Origin: Deltaproteobacteria bacterium | GTDB lineage: Bacteria > Desulfobacterota > Binatia > DP-6 | Assembly (NCBI GenBank): GCA_005879585.1 | Contig: VBKG01000316.1 | Coordinates: 1-45,393 of the forward strand | Reading direction: 5' to 3' | Length of the DNA: 45,393 bases | In this document: in pieces, positions 1 through 9,696 of the stretch | Numbering within the stretch: the stretch's first letter is position 1 | How the letters are laid out: the number at the start of each line of letters is the position of its first letter | Program-made: the position numbers and the translations under genes | The notes under the pieces: model-generated | Told to the model about the DNA's origin: nothing | Database searches by the model: none | Seen by the model: only the letters and a program-made list of their open reading frames with translations

Positions 1-49
1 CGACCTCGACGATGGTCTTGAAGATGCGGAGCTGCTTCGTCTCGAGCAC
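1..49 (-). CDS. LysR-type transcriptional regulator, N-terminal fragment
   Basis: Only the first 16 codons are inside the window; the rest lies beyond the left edge. Read from a GTG at 49, the peptide is VLETKQLRIFKTIVEV. This fits the opening of LysR-family regulators, where a short N-terminus leads into helix 1 of the winged helix-turn-helix (pattern 'L..LR.F..V.E.GSFT'). The gene is divergent from the nitrate/nitrite operon that starts at 348, the usual layout for a LysR activator and its target; NtcB, Cbl and Nac are LysR regulators of nitrogen or sulfur assimilation. The family call rests on 16 residues and the local role is inference from position. Confidence 0.5.
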   Translation of the reverse strand, partial: MLETKQLRIFKTIVEV

Positions 50-347
50 GGCTGGAGCCTTGGCTCAGCAAATGCGATGCCGCGTCGCGGTCGCACATCA
101 GCGCGCGTGATACCCGCGATTCATGCATCGCATCGCGTGCCGGAGAAGTGTGCCTGCCGAGCCGGCAGCACGTTGCTCGCGCTTTCATCATCCGGTGGTA
201 TCGCGCGCGTGCGCGCGCAGGGTCGCGCGACGCGTGCCTCCGCGGCGTCGCGGCGCATCGCCGCGGCACCGCGCTTGCACTCTCCCGGTCCCTCGTGAAC
301 GCGGCAAACGCGACCATAAGCACGCATGATGGCGGGGCAAACCGGCG
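50..347. promoter_or_regulatory. Divergent promoter region between the LysR gene and nirB
   Basis: This 298-base stretch has no convincing gene; its short reading frames are Arg/Ala-rich and look like no protein. It should hold promoters for both the LysR gene and the nitrate operon. An inverted repeat, CTGCCG-AGC-CGGCAG, lies at 154-168 and is a candidate operator. A GGCGGGG at 331-337 is a plausible ribosome binding site for the ATG at 348. I see no convincing sigma-70 -35/-10 pair. Confidence 0.4.
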
Positions 348-3329
348 ATGACGGCGTTCGCGGCGAGAGCGCTCGACACGATGGACGTCGCGGCGGCCCG
401 CGCCGACGCGCGCACCGTCGTCGTCGTCGGCAACGGGATGGTCGGACATCGCTTCTGCGAGCGGCTCGCGACGCACGACCGCGACCGGCGTCTCCGCATC
501 GTGTGCTTCGGCGAGGAGCGCCGCGCGGCGTACGACCGCGTGCATCTCACCGCGTACATGAGCGGCAAGAACGCGGACGCGCTCGTCCTCGCTGACGCCG
601 CCTGGTACGCGTCGTGCGGCATCACGCTCCATCTCGGCGAGCGCGTGATCGAGATCGACCGCACGGCGCGGACGGTCGTCTCGAGCGCGGGCCGCCGCGT
701 CGCCTACGACGCGCTCGTGCTCGCAACCGGCTCGGCGCCGTTCGTGCCGGCGATCCCCGGCGTGGAGACGCCGGGCGTGTTCGTCTACCGGACGATCGAG
801 GACTTGGACGCGATCCGCGCCTGGAGCGCGCGGGCGCGCCGCGCGGCCGTCATCGGCGGCGGTCTCCTCGGCCTCGAAGCGGCGAAGGCCGTCCACGATC
901 TCAGCCTCGAGGTGCACGTCGTCGAGTTCGCCCCGCGGCTCATGCCGCGCCAGGTCGACACCGCCGGCGGCGAAGTGCTGCGGCGGAAGATCGCGGCGCT
1001 CGGCGTGCACGTCCACACCGGGATGCAGACGCAGGCGATCCTCGGCACCGATGCGGTCACCGGCCTCCGCTTCGCCGCCGGCGACGACCTCGTCGTCGAC
1101 ATGGTCGTCGTCTCGGCCGGCATCCGGCCGCGCGACGAGCTGGCGCGCACGGCCGGCCTCGAGGTTGGCCCGCGCGGCGGGATCGTGGTCGATGCGCAGC
1201 TCCGCACGAGCGACCCCGACGTCTTCTGCATCGGCGAGAGCGCGCTCGCCGGCGGCATGATCTACGGCCTCGTCGGCCCGGGCTACGAGATGGCCGAGGT
1301 CGCCGCGCGCCGGCTCTGCGGCGACGAGGACGCGTCGTTCGCGGGCGCCGATCTCTCGACCAAGCTGAAGCTCATGGGCGTCGACGTCGCGAGCTTCGGC
1401 GACGCCTTCGCCGACGAAGCCGCCGGCGGCGCCCGTCCCGTCGTCTTCGAGGACCGCGTGCGCGGCGTCTACCAGAAGCTCGTCGTGAGCGAGGACGGCC
1501 GGCGGCTCGTCGGCGGTATCCTCGTCGGCGACGCCGAGCCGTATCCGGCGCTCGTCCGCGCGCTGCGCGACGGGCACGAGGTGCCGGCCCGTCCGCACGA
1601 GCTGCTCTTCGGCGCGGGCGGGGGCGCGGAGTCGGCCACGGCGCTCTCCGACGACACGCAAATCTGCTCCTGCAACAACGTGAGCAAGGGCGACATCCGG
1701 CGCGCCATCGACGCCGGGAAGCTGTCGACCGTCGGCGGCGTCAAGGCGTGCACCAAGGCGGGCACGGGCTGCGGCGGCTGCGTCCCGCTGGTGGCGGAGC
1801 TGCTCGAGGCCGAGCTCGCCGCCGCCGGCCGCGAGGTGAACCGCAACCTGTGCGAGCACTTCGCCTTCACGCGCCAGGAGCTGTTCGAGATCGTGAAGCT
1901 CGGGCGCGTGCAGAGCTTCCACGCGCTCCTCGCGAGCCACGGCACCGGCAGCGGCTGCGAGGTGTGCCGACCGGCGGTGGCATCGATCCTGGCGAGCACG
2001 TGGAACGACTTCGTCCTGAACCATGCGACCATCCAGGACACCAACGACCGCTTCCTCGCCAACATCCAGCGCGGCGGTACCTACTCGGTCGTGCCGCGCA
2101 TCCCGGGCGGCGAGATCACGCCCGAGAAGCTGATCGTCCTCGGCGAAGTGGCGAAGCGCTTCGACCTCTACTGCAAGATCACGGGTGGGCAGCGGATCGA
2201 CCTGCTCGGCGCGCGCGCCGAGCAGTTGCCCGACATCTGGGAGGCGCTCGTCGACGCCGGCTTCGAGAGCGGCCACGCCTACGGCAAGGCGATGCGGACG
2301 GTGAAGAGCTGCGTCGGCTCGACCTGGTGCCGCTACGGCGTGCAGGACTCGACCGCGCTCGCCATCCGGCTCGAGGAGCGCTACCGCGGCATCCGCGCGC
2401 CGCACAAGCTCAAGTCGGCGGTGTCGGGCTGCATCCGCGAGTGCGCCGAGGCGCAGAGCAAGGACTTCGGGGTCATCGCGACCGAGAAGGGCTGGAACGT
2501 CTACGTGTGCGGCAACGGTGGCGCGCAGCCGCGCCACGCCGATCTGCTCGCCGCCGACGTCGACGAGGAAACGGCCGTCAAGCTCGTCGACCGCTTCCTC
2601 ATGTACTATATCCATACCGGGAAGCCGCTCGAGCGGACGGCGCGCTGGCTCGAGCGACTGGACGGCGGCATCGCGTATCTCCGCCGCGTCGTGGTCGACG
2701 ACGCGCTCGGCATCTGCGCCGAGCTCGAGCGCGACATGGCGTCGCTGGTCGCGTCGTACGCCTGCGAGTGGACGGCCGTGGTGCGGGATCCGGAGCGGCG
2801 GAAGGCCTTCCGCGCGCAGGTGACCGGTGGCGCCGCGGCGGCGCCCCTTGGCTTCGTTCGCGAGCGCGGCCAGAAGCGTCCCGCCGACTGGCCCGCGCCG
2901 ACGCCGATGGCGCCGCTGCCCGCCGCCGCGGACGGCGCGCGCTGGGTGCGGCTCGCCACGATCGCCGACGTTCCGCACGACGGTGGCATCACCGTCGCGC
3001 ACGAGGGCGCGCCGATCGCGCTCTTCCACTTCGCGAGCCGCGGCGCCTGGTACGCGACCCAGGCCGTCTGCCCGCACCGCAAGGACGCCGTCCTCGGCCG
3101 CGGGCTCCTCGGTACGCAGGGCGACACCCCGAAGCTCGCCTGCCCAATGCACAAACGGACCTTCTCGCTCGAGACGGGGGAGGGGTTGAGCGACCCCCAG
3201 TACTGCGTGCGGACGTACCCGGTCGAGGTCCACGGCGCCGACGTGTGGGTCAAGCTGCCGCCCGCCGAGACGCTCGCGCCGGCGCGCACGTGGCGGTCGT
3301 GCGAGGAGGCGGCATCCGTCTCGGCCTGA
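348..3329 (+). CDS. nirB: Assimilatory nitrite reductase [NAD(P)H], NirB-NirD fusion
   Basis: This 993-residue enzyme reduces nitrite to ammonium in the cytoplasm with NAD(P)H, FAD, Fe-S clusters and siroheme. The N-terminal third is a pyridine-nucleotide disulfide oxidoreductase module with two Gly-rich nucleotide loops ([10 protein letters not shown] near 23 and AVIGGGLLG near 166). A BFD-type [2Fe-2S] domain follows with Cys440, Cys442, Cys475 and Cys478. The sulfite/nitrite reductase half carries the siroheme/[4Fe-4S] ligands Cys655, Cys661, Cys695 and Cys699. After about residue 860 comes a complete Rieske-type domain (C908-P-H910 and C932-x2-H935), which in most bacteria is the separate NirD subunit. 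The length agrees with NirB (about 840) plus NirD (about 110). It is the first gene of the operon. The ATG at 348 is chosen for its upstream GGCGGGG; an ATG at 381 is possible. Confidence 0.95.
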   Translation: MTAFAARALDTMDVAAARADARTVVVVGNGMVGHRFCERLATHDRDRRLRIVCFGEERRAAYDRVHLTAYMSGKNADALVLADAAWYASCGITLHLGERVIEIDRTARTVVSSAGRRVAYDALVLATGSAPFVPAIPGVETPGVFVYRTIEDLDAIRAWSARARRAAVIGGGLLGLEAAKAVHDLSLEVHVVEFAPRLMPRQVDTAGGEVLRRKIAALGVHVHTGMQTQAILGTDAVTGLRFAAGDDLVVDMVVVSAGIRPRDELARTAGLEVGPRGGIVVDAQLRTSDPDVFCIGESALAGGMIYGLVGPGYEMAEVAARRLCGDEDASFAGADLSTKLKLMGVDVASFGDAFADEAAGGARPVVFEDRVRGVYQKLVVSEDGRRLVGGILVGDAEPYPALVRALRDGHEVPARPHELLFGAGGGAESATALSDDTQICSCNNVSKGDIRRAIDAGKLSTVGGVKACTKAGTGCGGCVPLVAELLEAELAAAGREVNRNLCEHFAFTRQELFEIVKLGRVQSFHALLASHGTGSGCEVCRPAVASILASTWNDFVLNHATIQDTNDRFLANIQRGGTYSVVPRIPGGEITPEKLIVLGEVAKRFDLYCKITGGQRIDLLGARAEQLPDIWEALVDAGFESGHAYGKAMRTVKSCVGSTWCRYGVQDSTALAIRLEERYRGIRAPHKLKSAVSGCIRECAEAQSKDFGVIATEKGWNVYVCGNGGAQPRHADLLAADVDEETAVKLVDRFLMYYIHTGKPLERTARWLERLDGGIAYLRRVVVDDALGICAELERDMASLVASYACEWTAVVRDPERRKAFRAQVTGGAAAAPLGFVRERGQKRPADWPAPTPMAPLPAAADGARWVRLATIADVPHDGGITVAHEGAPIALFHFASRGAWYATQAVCPHRKDAVLGRGLLGTQGDTPKLACPMHKRTFSLETGEGLSDPQYCVRTYPVEVHGADVWVKLPPAETLAPARTWRSCEEAASVSA

Positions 3330-4360
3330 CGGAACGGCTCGCGCTCCGCGACGCGGCGAGCGTGACCGCGCTCCTCGCCGTCGCCGTGTGGGCAGGGTCG
3401 GGACGCTTCGCGTTCTTCGATCCGGCGCTCGCGGGCTACCTGGGCGCGACGCTCGTCGCCGCCTTCGGCACGACGTATCGCCTGAGCGCCTTCTGGCGCC
3501 GTCCCGCGTCGGCGGTCTACGCGCGCGCGCTCGCCCACGGTCTGCGCGCGCCGCGCCAGGCATGGACGGTGGTTCGCGCCGCCGGCCGCGATCTCGCCGC
3601 GCAACGCTTCATCGCGCGCCGCTCCCGCGCGCGCTGGGCGGCGCACCTCCTGCTCTCGCTCGGGACGATGGCGAGCGTCGCCATCACCGTGCCGCTCGTC
3701 TGCGGCTGGATGCACTTCGTCGCCGACGGCGGCGCCATCTATCGCGTGATCGTGTTCGGCCTGCCGCTCGGCCGCTTCGCGATCGCGGGACCGCTCGGCT
3801 GGGTCGTGTTCCACGCGCTCGCGCTCGCCGCCGTGGCCGTCGTCGCGGGCGCGGGATACTTCCTCGCGCTGCGGCTCCGCACGCGCGCGCTCCCCGGCGT
3901 GACGTCGTCGTTCCACGTGGGGCCGCTCGTGTTGCTCCTCGCCGTGGCGCTCTCCGGATTGGCGCTTCCGGCGACGCGCGGGTCGGCGACGCTCTTCCTG
4001 CTCGCGGCCCGGCTGCACGAGGCGCTCGTCGTGGTGCTGCTGGTTGGCCTCCCCTTCTCGAAGCTCGGGCACGTCCTCGTCCGTCCGCTCCACCTGGGCG
4101 CGCAGCTCGTGCGCGCGCCGGGGGCGCGGCGGACGACCTGCGCCGGCTGCGGCGCGGCGCTGGCGCCGGTCGCCCAGCAGGCCGCCGTCGAGCGGCTGCT
4201 CGCGGCGCGTGGCTTCCGCTTCGACGACCATCAGCGTCACTGTCCCGCCTGCCGCCGGCGACTCGTCGCGACGGCGCAGTCGGCGCTCCTCGGCGCGCAC
4301 TTCCAGCCGCGCACCGCCGGCGCTCGGCCGGCGAGCCCGTCGCGAGACCAGGCGGCGTGA
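3299..4360 (+). CDS. NarI-like membrane cytochrome b family protein with C-terminal four-Cys motif
   Basis: About 353 residues with six or so hydrophobic segments. Several His residues sit in or beside helices ([37 protein letters not shown]), as expected for haem-b ligands in NarI or HdrE-type quinol-oxidising subunits. The tail is soluble and has two CxxC pairs (Cys281/284 and Cys315/318), either a zinc ribbon or a small Fe-S site. The start is uncertain: GTG at 3299 overlaps the nirB end, while GTG at 3362 would begin just before the first helix. The stop overlaps the ATG of the nitrate reductase (GTGATG), so the two are translationally coupled. The likely role is to pass electrons from the quinone pool to the nitrate reductase; this is inference from fold and position. 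Confidence 0.6.
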   Translation: MRGGGIRLGLTERLALRDAASVTALLAVAVWAGSGRFAFFDPALAGYLGATLVAAFGTTYRLSAFWRRPASAVYARALAHGLRAPRQAWTVVRAAGRDLAAQRFIARRSRARWAAHLLLSLGTMASVAITVPLVCGWMHFVADGGAIYRVIVFGLPLGRFAIAGPLGWVVFHALALAAVAVVAGAGYFLALRLRTRALPGVTSSFHVGPLVLLLAVALSGLALPATRGSATLFLLAARLHEALVVVLLVGLPFSKLGHVLVRPLHLGAQLVRAPGARRTTCAGCGAALAPVAQQAAVERLLAARGFRFDDHQRHCPACRRRLVATAQSALLGAHFQPRTAGARPASPSRDQAA

Positions 4361-6528
4361 TGGCGACGCTTCCCTGCAGCGCCGAGTCCCTGATCGAGGC
4401 GTACGGGCCGCACCTGAATCACGAGCCGCCCGGCGGCTTCGCCGCCCGCACGGCGCCCGACCGCACCGTCAACACGCACTGCTGCTTCTGCGGCCAGCAG
4501 TGCGGCGTCACCCTCGCGGTGAAGGACGAGCGCGTGGTCGGCGTCGAGCCGTGGGAGGAATTCCCCTTCAACCAGGGGAAGCTCTGCCCGAAGGGCATCA
4601 AGCGCTACCTGCAGAACAACCACCCCGATCGCCTGACCCGTCCGCTCGTCCGCACCGGACGCGGCTTCGCCCCGATCCCGTGGGACGAGGCGCTCGACAT
4701 CGTGGCCGAGCGCATCCGCCGCATCCAGTTGCATCACGGACGGGACAGCGTCGCCGTCCTGTCGGGCGCCTCGCTCACCAACGAAAAGGCGTATCTGATG
4801 GGCAAGTTCGCGCGGCTCGCCGTCGGGACACGCCACATCGACTACAACGGGCGGCTCTGCATGGTGGCGGCGGGCGCCGCCAACCTGAAGGCGTTCGGCA
4901 TCGATCGCGCCGCCAACCCGTGGGCCGACATCGTCGCGACCGACCTCGTGATGGTGCTCGGTTCGAACGTGTCCGAGTGCAGCCCGATCACGACCGACTA
5001 CATCTGGCGCGCCCGCGACCGCGGCGCGCGGCTCATCGTCGTCGATCCGCGGCTCACGCCGATCGCGCGCACCGCCGACCTCTATCTGCCGGTCCGTCCC
5101 GGCCGCGACGCGGCGCTCATGAACGCGATCCTGCACGCCGTCGTTCGGCTGGGCGGAGTCGACGAGGACTTCATCGCGCAGCACACGACCGGCTTCGAAG
5201 CGGTGCGCGAGGCGATCGCCGATTGCGCGCCCGAGGCGGTCGAGCGTCTCGTTGGCATTCCGGCCGCGCGCATCGTCGAGGCGGCGGAGCTGTGGGTGCA
5301 GGCCCCGCGGACGATGCTGCTGCACGCCCGCGGCATCGAGCACCACACGCACGGCGTCGAGAACGTGCTCTCGTGCATCAACCTCGTGCTCGCGACCGGG
5401 AAGATCGGGAAGCCCGGCTGCGGCTACGCGACGATCACCGGGCAGGGCAACGGGCAGGGCGCGCGCGAGCACGGCCAGCGGTGCAATCAGCTCCCCGGCG
5501 GGCGCGACATCGAGAACCCGGCCCATCGCGCGCACGTCGCCGCGGCGTGGGGCGTCACCGAGTCGGACATTCCCGGCAAGGGCGCCACGGCGCCCGAGAT
5601 CGTCGAGATGATCCACCGCCGCGAGGTGCGAGGACTCCTTTCGATCTGCTTCAACCCACTCGTCTCGCTGCCGGACGCGCGCTTCACGCAGGAAGCGCTC
5701 GAGCGCCTCGATTTCTTCGTCGCGATCGACTTCTTCCTGTCGGAGACGGCGCGCCACGCCGACCTCGTGCTCCCCGGCTCGCTGCACGAGGAGGACGACG
5801 GCACGGTGACGAGCGTCGAGGGCCGCGTCATCCGCATCCGGAAGGCCGTCGAGCCGCCGGGCGAGGCGCGGCGCGACTGGGAGATCGTCTGCGAGCTGGC
5901 GCGCCGGCTCGGCCAGGGTGAGCGCTTCGACTTCCATGCGCCGGCCGACATCTTCGACGAGCTGCGGCGGCTCTCGCGCGGCGGCGTCGCCGACTACGGC
6001 GGCATCACGTACGAGCGCCTCGATCGTGACATGGGCGTCTTCTGGCCGTGTCCAACCGAGGATCACCCCGGGACGCCGCGGCTCTTCGAAGGCGGCCGCT
6101 TTGGCCATCCCGACGGCCGCGCGCGCTTCCACGCGATCGAGTACCGGCCGCCCGCCGAGGACGTCGACGACGAGTATCCGATCATTCTCACCACCGGTCG
6201 CGTCGTGTCGCAGTTCCTCTCGGGCACGCAGACGCGCCGGATCGGTCCGCTCGTGGCGCAGCAGCCCGAGCCGAAGGTCGAGATGCATCCGCGGCTCGCG
6301 GCGCGCCTCGGCATCGCCGACGGCGAGCGCGTGCGCGTCGTGAGCCGGCGCGGCGCGATCGAGCTCGCGGCGCACGTCGCAGCGACCATCCGGCCGGACA
6401 CAGTCTTCATCCCCTACCACTGGCCGGGCGCGCAGTCGGCGAACCGGCTCACCATCCGCGCCTACGATCCCATCGCGAAGATCCCCGAGTTCAAGGTTGC
6501 CGCGGTTCGCGTGGAGCGCGTGGCATGA
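4360..6528 (+). CDS. nasA: Molybdopterin assimilatory nitrate reductase, catalytic subunit
   Basis: A 722-residue member of the DMSO-reductase/NapA-NarB-FdhF superfamily that reduces nitrate to nitrite at a Mo-bis-MGD centre. The N-terminal [4Fe-4S] motif is C41-x2-C44-x3-C48-x27-C76 followed by PKG. The probable Mo ligand is Cys167 in NGRLCM, where NarB/NapA-type reductases have RLCM. Later segments follow the family (GSNVSECSP, the [20 protein letters not shown] region, and a C-terminal MGD-binding domain with [16 protein letters not shown]). There is no Tat signal, so it should act in the cytoplasm. It sits between a membrane cytochrome and a four-cluster ferredoxin and overlaps both neighbours by ATGA-type junctions. 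Formate dehydrogenase is the main alternative, but the nitrite reductase and nitrate transporter in the same operon favour nitrate reductase. Confidence 0.88.
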   Translation: MATLPCSAESLIEAYGPHLNHEPPGGFAARTAPDRTVNTHCCFCGQQCGVTLAVKDERVVGVEPWEEFPFNQGKLCPKGIKRYLQNNHPDRLTRPLVRTGRGFAPIPWDEALDIVAERIRRIQLHHGRDSVAVLSGASLTNEKAYLMGKFARLAVGTRHIDYNGRLCMVAAGAANLKAFGIDRAANPWADIVATDLVMVLGSNVSECSPITTDYIWRARDRGARLIVVDPRLTPIARTADLYLPVRPGRDAALMNAILHAVVRLGGVDEDFIAQHTTGFEAVREAIADCAPEAVERLVGIPAARIVEAAELWVQAPRTMLLHARGIEHHTHGVENVLSCINLVLATGKIGKPGCGYATITGQGNGQGAREHGQRCNQLPGGRDIENPAHRAHVAAAWGVTESDIPGKGATAPEIVEMIHRREVRGLLSICFNPLVSLPDARFTQEALERLDFFVAIDFFLSETARHADLVLPGSLHEEDDGTVTSVEGRVIRIRKAVEPPGEARRDWEIVCELARRLGQGERFDFHAPADIFDELRRLSRGGVADYGGITYERLDRDMGVFWPCPTEDHPGTPRLFEGGRFGHPDGRARFHAIEYRPPAEDVDDEYPIILTTGRVVSQFLSGTQTRRIGPLVAQQPEPKVEMHPRLAARLGIADGERVRVVSRRGAIELAAHVAATIRPDTVFIPYHWPGAQSANRLTIRAYDPIAKIPEFKVAAVRVERVA

Positions 6529-7127
6529 TCCAGGAGCTCTACATCGATCCGAACCGGTGCATCGGGTGCCGCGCCTGCGAGCAGGCGTGCAGCGAATGCC
6601 CCGGCCACGGCGGCATCCCGATGATCCATCTCGATTTTCTCGATCGCGCCGAGTCCGTGCAGACGGCCCCGACCGTCTGCATGCACTGCGAGGACCCGGC
6701 GTGCGCCAGCGTGTGCCCGGCGGACGCGATCAAGGTCGACGCCGAGGGCGTCGTTCTCTCTGCGATGGCCGAGCGCTGCATCGGCTGCGGCAACTGCGTG
6801 CTCGCCTGTCCGTTCGGCGTGCCGAAGCTCGATCCGCACCGGGATCTCATGATGAAGTGCGACCTCTGCTACGACCGGACCGCCGTCGGGCTCCGGCCGA
6901 TGTGCGCGACCGTCTGCCCGTCCGGCGCGATCTTCTACGGCACGCGCGGCGAGGTTGAAGACATCCGGCGCGCGCAGCCGCTCGACCGCTTCGCGTTCGG
7001 TGCCCAGACGGTCCGGACGCGCAACCATCTGATGGTCCCGTCGCCGACCGACCTGCTCGAGGTCACGACCACGCTCGTCGCGCCGCGCTCGCGCGCCGAG
7101 CAGCTCCTGGAGGAGTGCCTGTGCTGA
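6525..7127 (+). CDS. Four-cluster [4Fe-4S] ferredoxin subunit (NrfC/DmsB/HycB type)
   Basis: A 200-residue electron-transfer protein with sixteen Cys in four groups: [20 protein letters not shown] plus [16 protein letters not shown], and CDLC with MCATVCP. This is the classic DmsB/NrfC/PhsB layout for four [4Fe-4S] clusters. Such subunits carry electrons between a membrane quinol oxidase and a molybdopterin catalytic subunit, which fits its place next to the nitrate reductase and the NarI-like protein. No signal peptide is visible. Its ATG overlaps the TGA of the preceding gene (ATGA), so the two are probably translated together. The last 50 residues are outside the cluster-binding core and have no motif I recognise. 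Confidence 0.88.
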   Translation: MIQELYIDPNRCIGCRACEQACSECPGHGGIPMIHLDFLDRAESVQTAPTVCMHCEDPACASVCPADAIKVDAEGVVLSAMAERCIGCGNCVLACPFGVPKLDPHRDLMMKCDLCYDRTAVGLRPMCATVCPSGAIFYGTRGEVEDIRRAQPLDRFAFGAQTVRTRNHLMVPSPTDLLEVTTTLVAPRSRAEQLLEECLC

Positions 7128-7543
7128 CGCCGAACGATCCCTTCCCGATCGCCGCCGACGACGAGCGGATGCTCGACCGCCGGCGCTTCCTCTGCGCGGC
7201 CGGCGCGGCAGCCGTCGCAGTCCTCGCCGGCGAATGGACGGCCGCGCGTGCACCCGCCGAGCGCACGGGCCACGTCGTCCTCGCGGACGCGCTCGCGGTC
7301 GGCGAGGCGCGCGGCGTCGTCGCGACGAACGGCGCCGACGCGCTCGCCGTTCGCGTCGACGCGGAGACGCTCGTCGCCTTCGAGCGCCGCTGTCCGCACC
7401 TCGGCTGCCCCGTCGTCTGGTCCGCCGTGCGCGGACGCTTCGAGTGCCCGTGCCATCGCGCCGTCTTCGAGGCGCGCACCGGTCGCGTGCTCAGCGGCCC
7501 GCCGACGCGCGGGCTCACACCCATCACCCTGGAGGTCGCATGA
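7121..7543 (+). CDS. Tat-exported Rieske [2Fe-2S] protein
   Basis: About 140 residues with a complete Rieske site: C91-P-H93-L-G-C96 and C109-P-C111-H112. It includes the two extra Cys that form the disulfide in high-potential bc1-type Rieske proteins. A twin-arginine signal lies near the N-terminus (DRRRFL followed by an Ala-rich stretch), so the domain should sit outside the cytoplasmic membrane. Start choice: GTG at 7121 has GGAGGAG at 7109-7115 and overlaps the stop of the ferredoxin gene. GTG at 7115 lies inside that Shine-Dalgarno, and ATG at 7169 would put the Arg pair at the very start. Its job is probably electron transfer in the nitrate operon. An exported Rieske beside a cytoplasmic reductase is odd and is discussed as a finding. 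Confidence 0.8.
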   Translation: MLTPNDPFPIAADDERMLDRRRFLCAAGAAAVAVLAGEWTAARAPAERTGHVVLADALAVGEARGVVATNGADALAVRVDAETLVAFERRCPHLGCPVVWSAVRGRFECPCHRAVFEARTGRVLSGPPTRGLTPITLEVA

Positions 7544-7557
7544 TGGAGGTCGCATGA
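7530..7557 (+). repeat. 14-bp perfect tandem duplication at a stop/start junction
   Basis: The sequence TGGAGGTCGCATGA occurs twice head to tail (7530-7543 and 7544-7557). Each copy carries a Shine-Dalgarno (GGAGG), an ATG and a TGA. The first copy ends the Rieske gene; its ATG at 7540 opens only a five-codon frame (MMEVA). The second copy provides the Shine-Dalgarno and the ATG at 7554 of the transporter. Without the duplication the two genes would share a simple ATGA overlap. Confidence 0.9.
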
Positions 7558-8774
7558 CGCTCACGAATTTCCGCAAGGCCGGCCACTGGCCGACGCTACT
7601 CGCGGCGTTTCTCTACTTCGACGTCAGCTTCTGCGTCTGGTACCTGCTCGGCCCGCTCGCCAACTTCGTCGCCGAGGAGCTGCACCTCTCGGCAACGCAG
7701 ACGGGCTTCCTCGTCGCGACGCCGCTCCTCGGCGGATCGGTGCTCCGGATGGTGATGGGCACGCTCACCGATCGCCTCGGACCGCGGCGCACGGGGCTCC
7801 TCGGAATCGCGCTCACCTTCGTGCCGCTGGCGCTCGGCTGGCTCTTCGCCGATTCGCTGCCCCGGCTCTTCCTGATGGCGCTGCTGCTCGGCGTGCCGGG
7901 GGCGAGCTTCGCCGTGGCGCTGCCCCTCGCCTCGCGCTGGTACCCGCCGCGCTACCAGGGCCTCGTCATGGGGATCGCAGGCGCGGGCAACTCGGGCACC
8001 GTCCTCGCGTCGCTCTTCCTGCCGCGGCTCGCGACGGCGTGGGGCTGGCACGCGGCGATCGGCGTGATGGCGCTCCCGATGGCGGCGATCGGCCTCGTCT
8101 ATTTCTTCTGCGCCAAGGACAGCCCGAACCAGCCGCCGCCGCAGCCGCTCCGCGAGTATGCGCCCGTGCTGCGCGAGCCGGACACGCTCTGGTTCTGCTT
8201 CTTCTACAGCATCACGTTCGGCGGCTTCGTCGGCCTTGCGAGCTTCCTGGGCGTCTTCTTCCACGCCCAGTACGGGCTCGACAAGGTGGCGGCGGGGGAC
8301 ATGACGGCGATCTGCGTCTTCGCCGGCAGCTTCATGCGGCCGGTCGGCGGCGCGCTCGCCGATCGCTTCGGCGGGAGCCGCGTGCTGACGCTCCTCTACG
8401 GCGCGGTCGGCTGTCTCCTCCTCGGCATCGCGACGCTACCGCCGCTCTGGGCCGCGACGTCCCTCTTCACGGTCACGATGGGGCTCCTCGGCGCCGGCAA
8501 CGGCTCGGTGTTCCAGCTGGTGCCGCTGCGCTTCCGCCGCCAGCTCGGCGTCGTCACCGGGCTCGTCGGCGCCGCCGGCGGCCTCGGCGGCTTCTTCCTG
8601 CCGTCGCTCTTGGGCCTGCTCCGCGATCGCACCGGCACGTACTCGAGCGGGCTCGTGCTGCTCGCGGTCGTGTGCGCGGCGGGCATGGCGTCGATCCTCT
8701 TCGTCGGACGCACGTGGCGGCTCGCCTGGGCCATCCATCGCGGCGCGCCGGTCGCAGAGGGCAGCCGGGGATGA
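7554..8774 (+). CDS. narK: Major facilitator nitrate/nitrite transporter (NarK/NasA type)
   Basis: A 406-residue, 12-helix major facilitator protein. Two copies of the nitrate-signature region are visible: GIAGAGNSGTV in the first half and GLLGAGNGSVF in the second. The substrate-binding Arg residues of helices 2 and 8 are also present (GGSVLRMVMGTLTDR and GSFMRPVGGALADR). The length matches single-domain NarK/NasA transporters. In this operon it should import nitrate for the downstream reductases, either by proton symport or nitrate/nitrite exchange. The ATG at 7554 is chosen for the GGAGG at 7545-7549. Its stop overlaps the ATG of the methyltransferase gene (ATGA). Confidence 0.92.
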   Translation: MTLTNFRKAGHWPTLLAAFLYFDVSFCVWYLLGPLANFVAEELHLSATQTGFLVATPLLGGSVLRMVMGTLTDRLGPRRTGLLGIALTFVPLALGWLFADSLPRLFLMALLLGVPGASFAVALPLASRWYPPRYQGLVMGIAGAGNSGTVLASLFLPRLATAWGWHAAIGVMALPMAAIGLVYFFCAKDSPNQPPPQPLREYAPVLREPDTLWFCFFYSITFGGFVGLASFLGVFFHAQYGLDKVAAGDMTAICVFAGSFMRPVGGALADRFGGSRVLTLLYGAVGCLLLGIATLPPLWAATSLFTVTMGLLGAGNGSVFQLVPLRFRRQLGVVTGLVGAAGGLGGFFLPSLLGLLRDRTGTYSSGLVLLAVVCAAGMASILFVGRTWRLAWAIHRGAPVAEGSRG

Positions 8775-9529
8775 GCCTCGGCATCGTGTACCTGATCGGC
8801 GCCGGGCCGGGCGACCCGGAGCTGCTCACGCTCCGGGCGGCGCGGGTGCTCGGCCGTTGCGACGTCGTGCTGCTGGACGCGCTCGTGCACCCGGACGTGC
8901 TGCGACACTGCCGCCGCGACGTCGAGGTTCTTCGGGTGGGTAAGCGTGCAGGGAGGGCGTCCGCGTCGCAGGCGCGGATCGAGCGGCTGATGATCGATCG
9001 GGCGATGCGGGGCGCGGTCGTGGGACGCGTCAAAGGCGGCGACCCCTTCGTCTTCGGCCGCGGCGGCGAGGAGATGGCGGCGCTCCGCGCGGGCGGCATC
9101 CGCGTCGAGGTAGTGAGCGGTGTCACGGCCGGCGTCGGCGTGCCGGCGGCGCTCGGCATTCCGCTCACGCACCGCGATCTCGCGCACGGCGTGACGCTCG
9201 TCACCGGCCACACGTGCCGCGGCGGCAGCGAGCCCGACTGGCGCACCCTCGCACGGAGCGGCACGACGCTCGTCGTGTACATGGGAGTCGGCAACCTGCC
9301 GCGCATCGCGGCGGCGCTCGTCGCGGGCGGCCTCTCGGCGGACACGCCGGCCGCCGTGATCGAGCAGGGGACGCTGCCCGCGCAGCGCCACGTGATCACG
9401 CGGCTCGGTCGCCTGGCGGCCGACGTCGCGGCGGGCGGCATCGCGAGCCCGGCGCTCGTCGTCATCGGCGACGTCGTGCGGCTCGCGAATGAAGGTGTGG
9501 AATTGACTCGCCGTCGCAGGGCGGCGTAA
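8771..9529 (+). CDS. cobA: Uroporphyrinogen-III C-methyltransferase (SUMT)
   Basis: A 252-residue SAM-dependent enzyme that methylates uroporphyrinogen III at C2 and C7 to precorrin-2, the precursor of siroheme and cobalamin. Family motifs are clear: the N-terminal YLIGAGPGDPELLTLRA, the loop VKGGDPFVFGRGGEE, and PLTHRD followed by LVTGH. It lacks the CysG dehydrogenase/chelatase domain, so precorrin-2 oxidation and iron insertion must be encoded elsewhere. It is the last gene of the nitrate operon, overlapping the transporter gene by ATGA. Its purpose there is almost certainly to supply siroheme for NirB. Confidence 0.93.
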   Translation: MSLGIVYLIGAGPGDPELLTLRAARVLGRCDVVLLDALVHPDVLRHCRRDVEVLRVGKRAGRASASQARIERLMIDRAMRGAVVGRVKGGDPFVFGRGGEEMAALRAGGIRVEVVSGVTAGVGVPAALGIPLTHRDLAHGVTLVTGHTCRGGSEPDWRTLARSGTTLVVYMGVGNLPRIAAALVAGGLSADTPAAVIEQGTLPAQRHVITRLGRLAADVAAGGIASPALVVIGDVVRLANEGVELTRRRRAA

Positions 9530-9696
9530 CCGCGAGCGCAGCGCGCTGATGCCGTCGCTCCTCATGCTGTCAGACCGGCGCCCGGCATAGCTATCTGCAA
9601 TTCCCGGCGATGGAAGAGTACGGCCCGCTGCTGGCGAAATTCGCCGCGGTCTAGACGCGCTCGCGGCCCGCCAGCCCCGGCGGTCGCGGGTTATCG
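9530..9696. other. Convergent spacer with a possible gene remnant
   Basis: This 167-base spacer lies between two convergent genes. One plus-strand frame ending at the TAG at 9651-9653 reads SYLQFPAMEEYGPLLAKFAAV, which looks like the C-terminus of an ordinary globular protein, but a TGA at about 9548 leaves little room upstream. It may be the tail of a gene lost when the neighbouring dehydrogenase arrived. No clear terminator hairpin is visible. The remnant idea is weak. Confidence 0.25.

Noticed and set aside
162..176. GG...TTGC pattern resembling a sigma-54 promoter upstream of nirB
   Set aside because: The GG and GC doublets are nine bases apart, not ten, and the rest of the -24 box does not match.
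2606..4300. A 564-codon minus-strand frame under nirB and the membrane protein
   Set aside because: The opposite strand carries intact NirB motifs here, and the frame's composition is Arg/Glu-rich without any recognisable domain.
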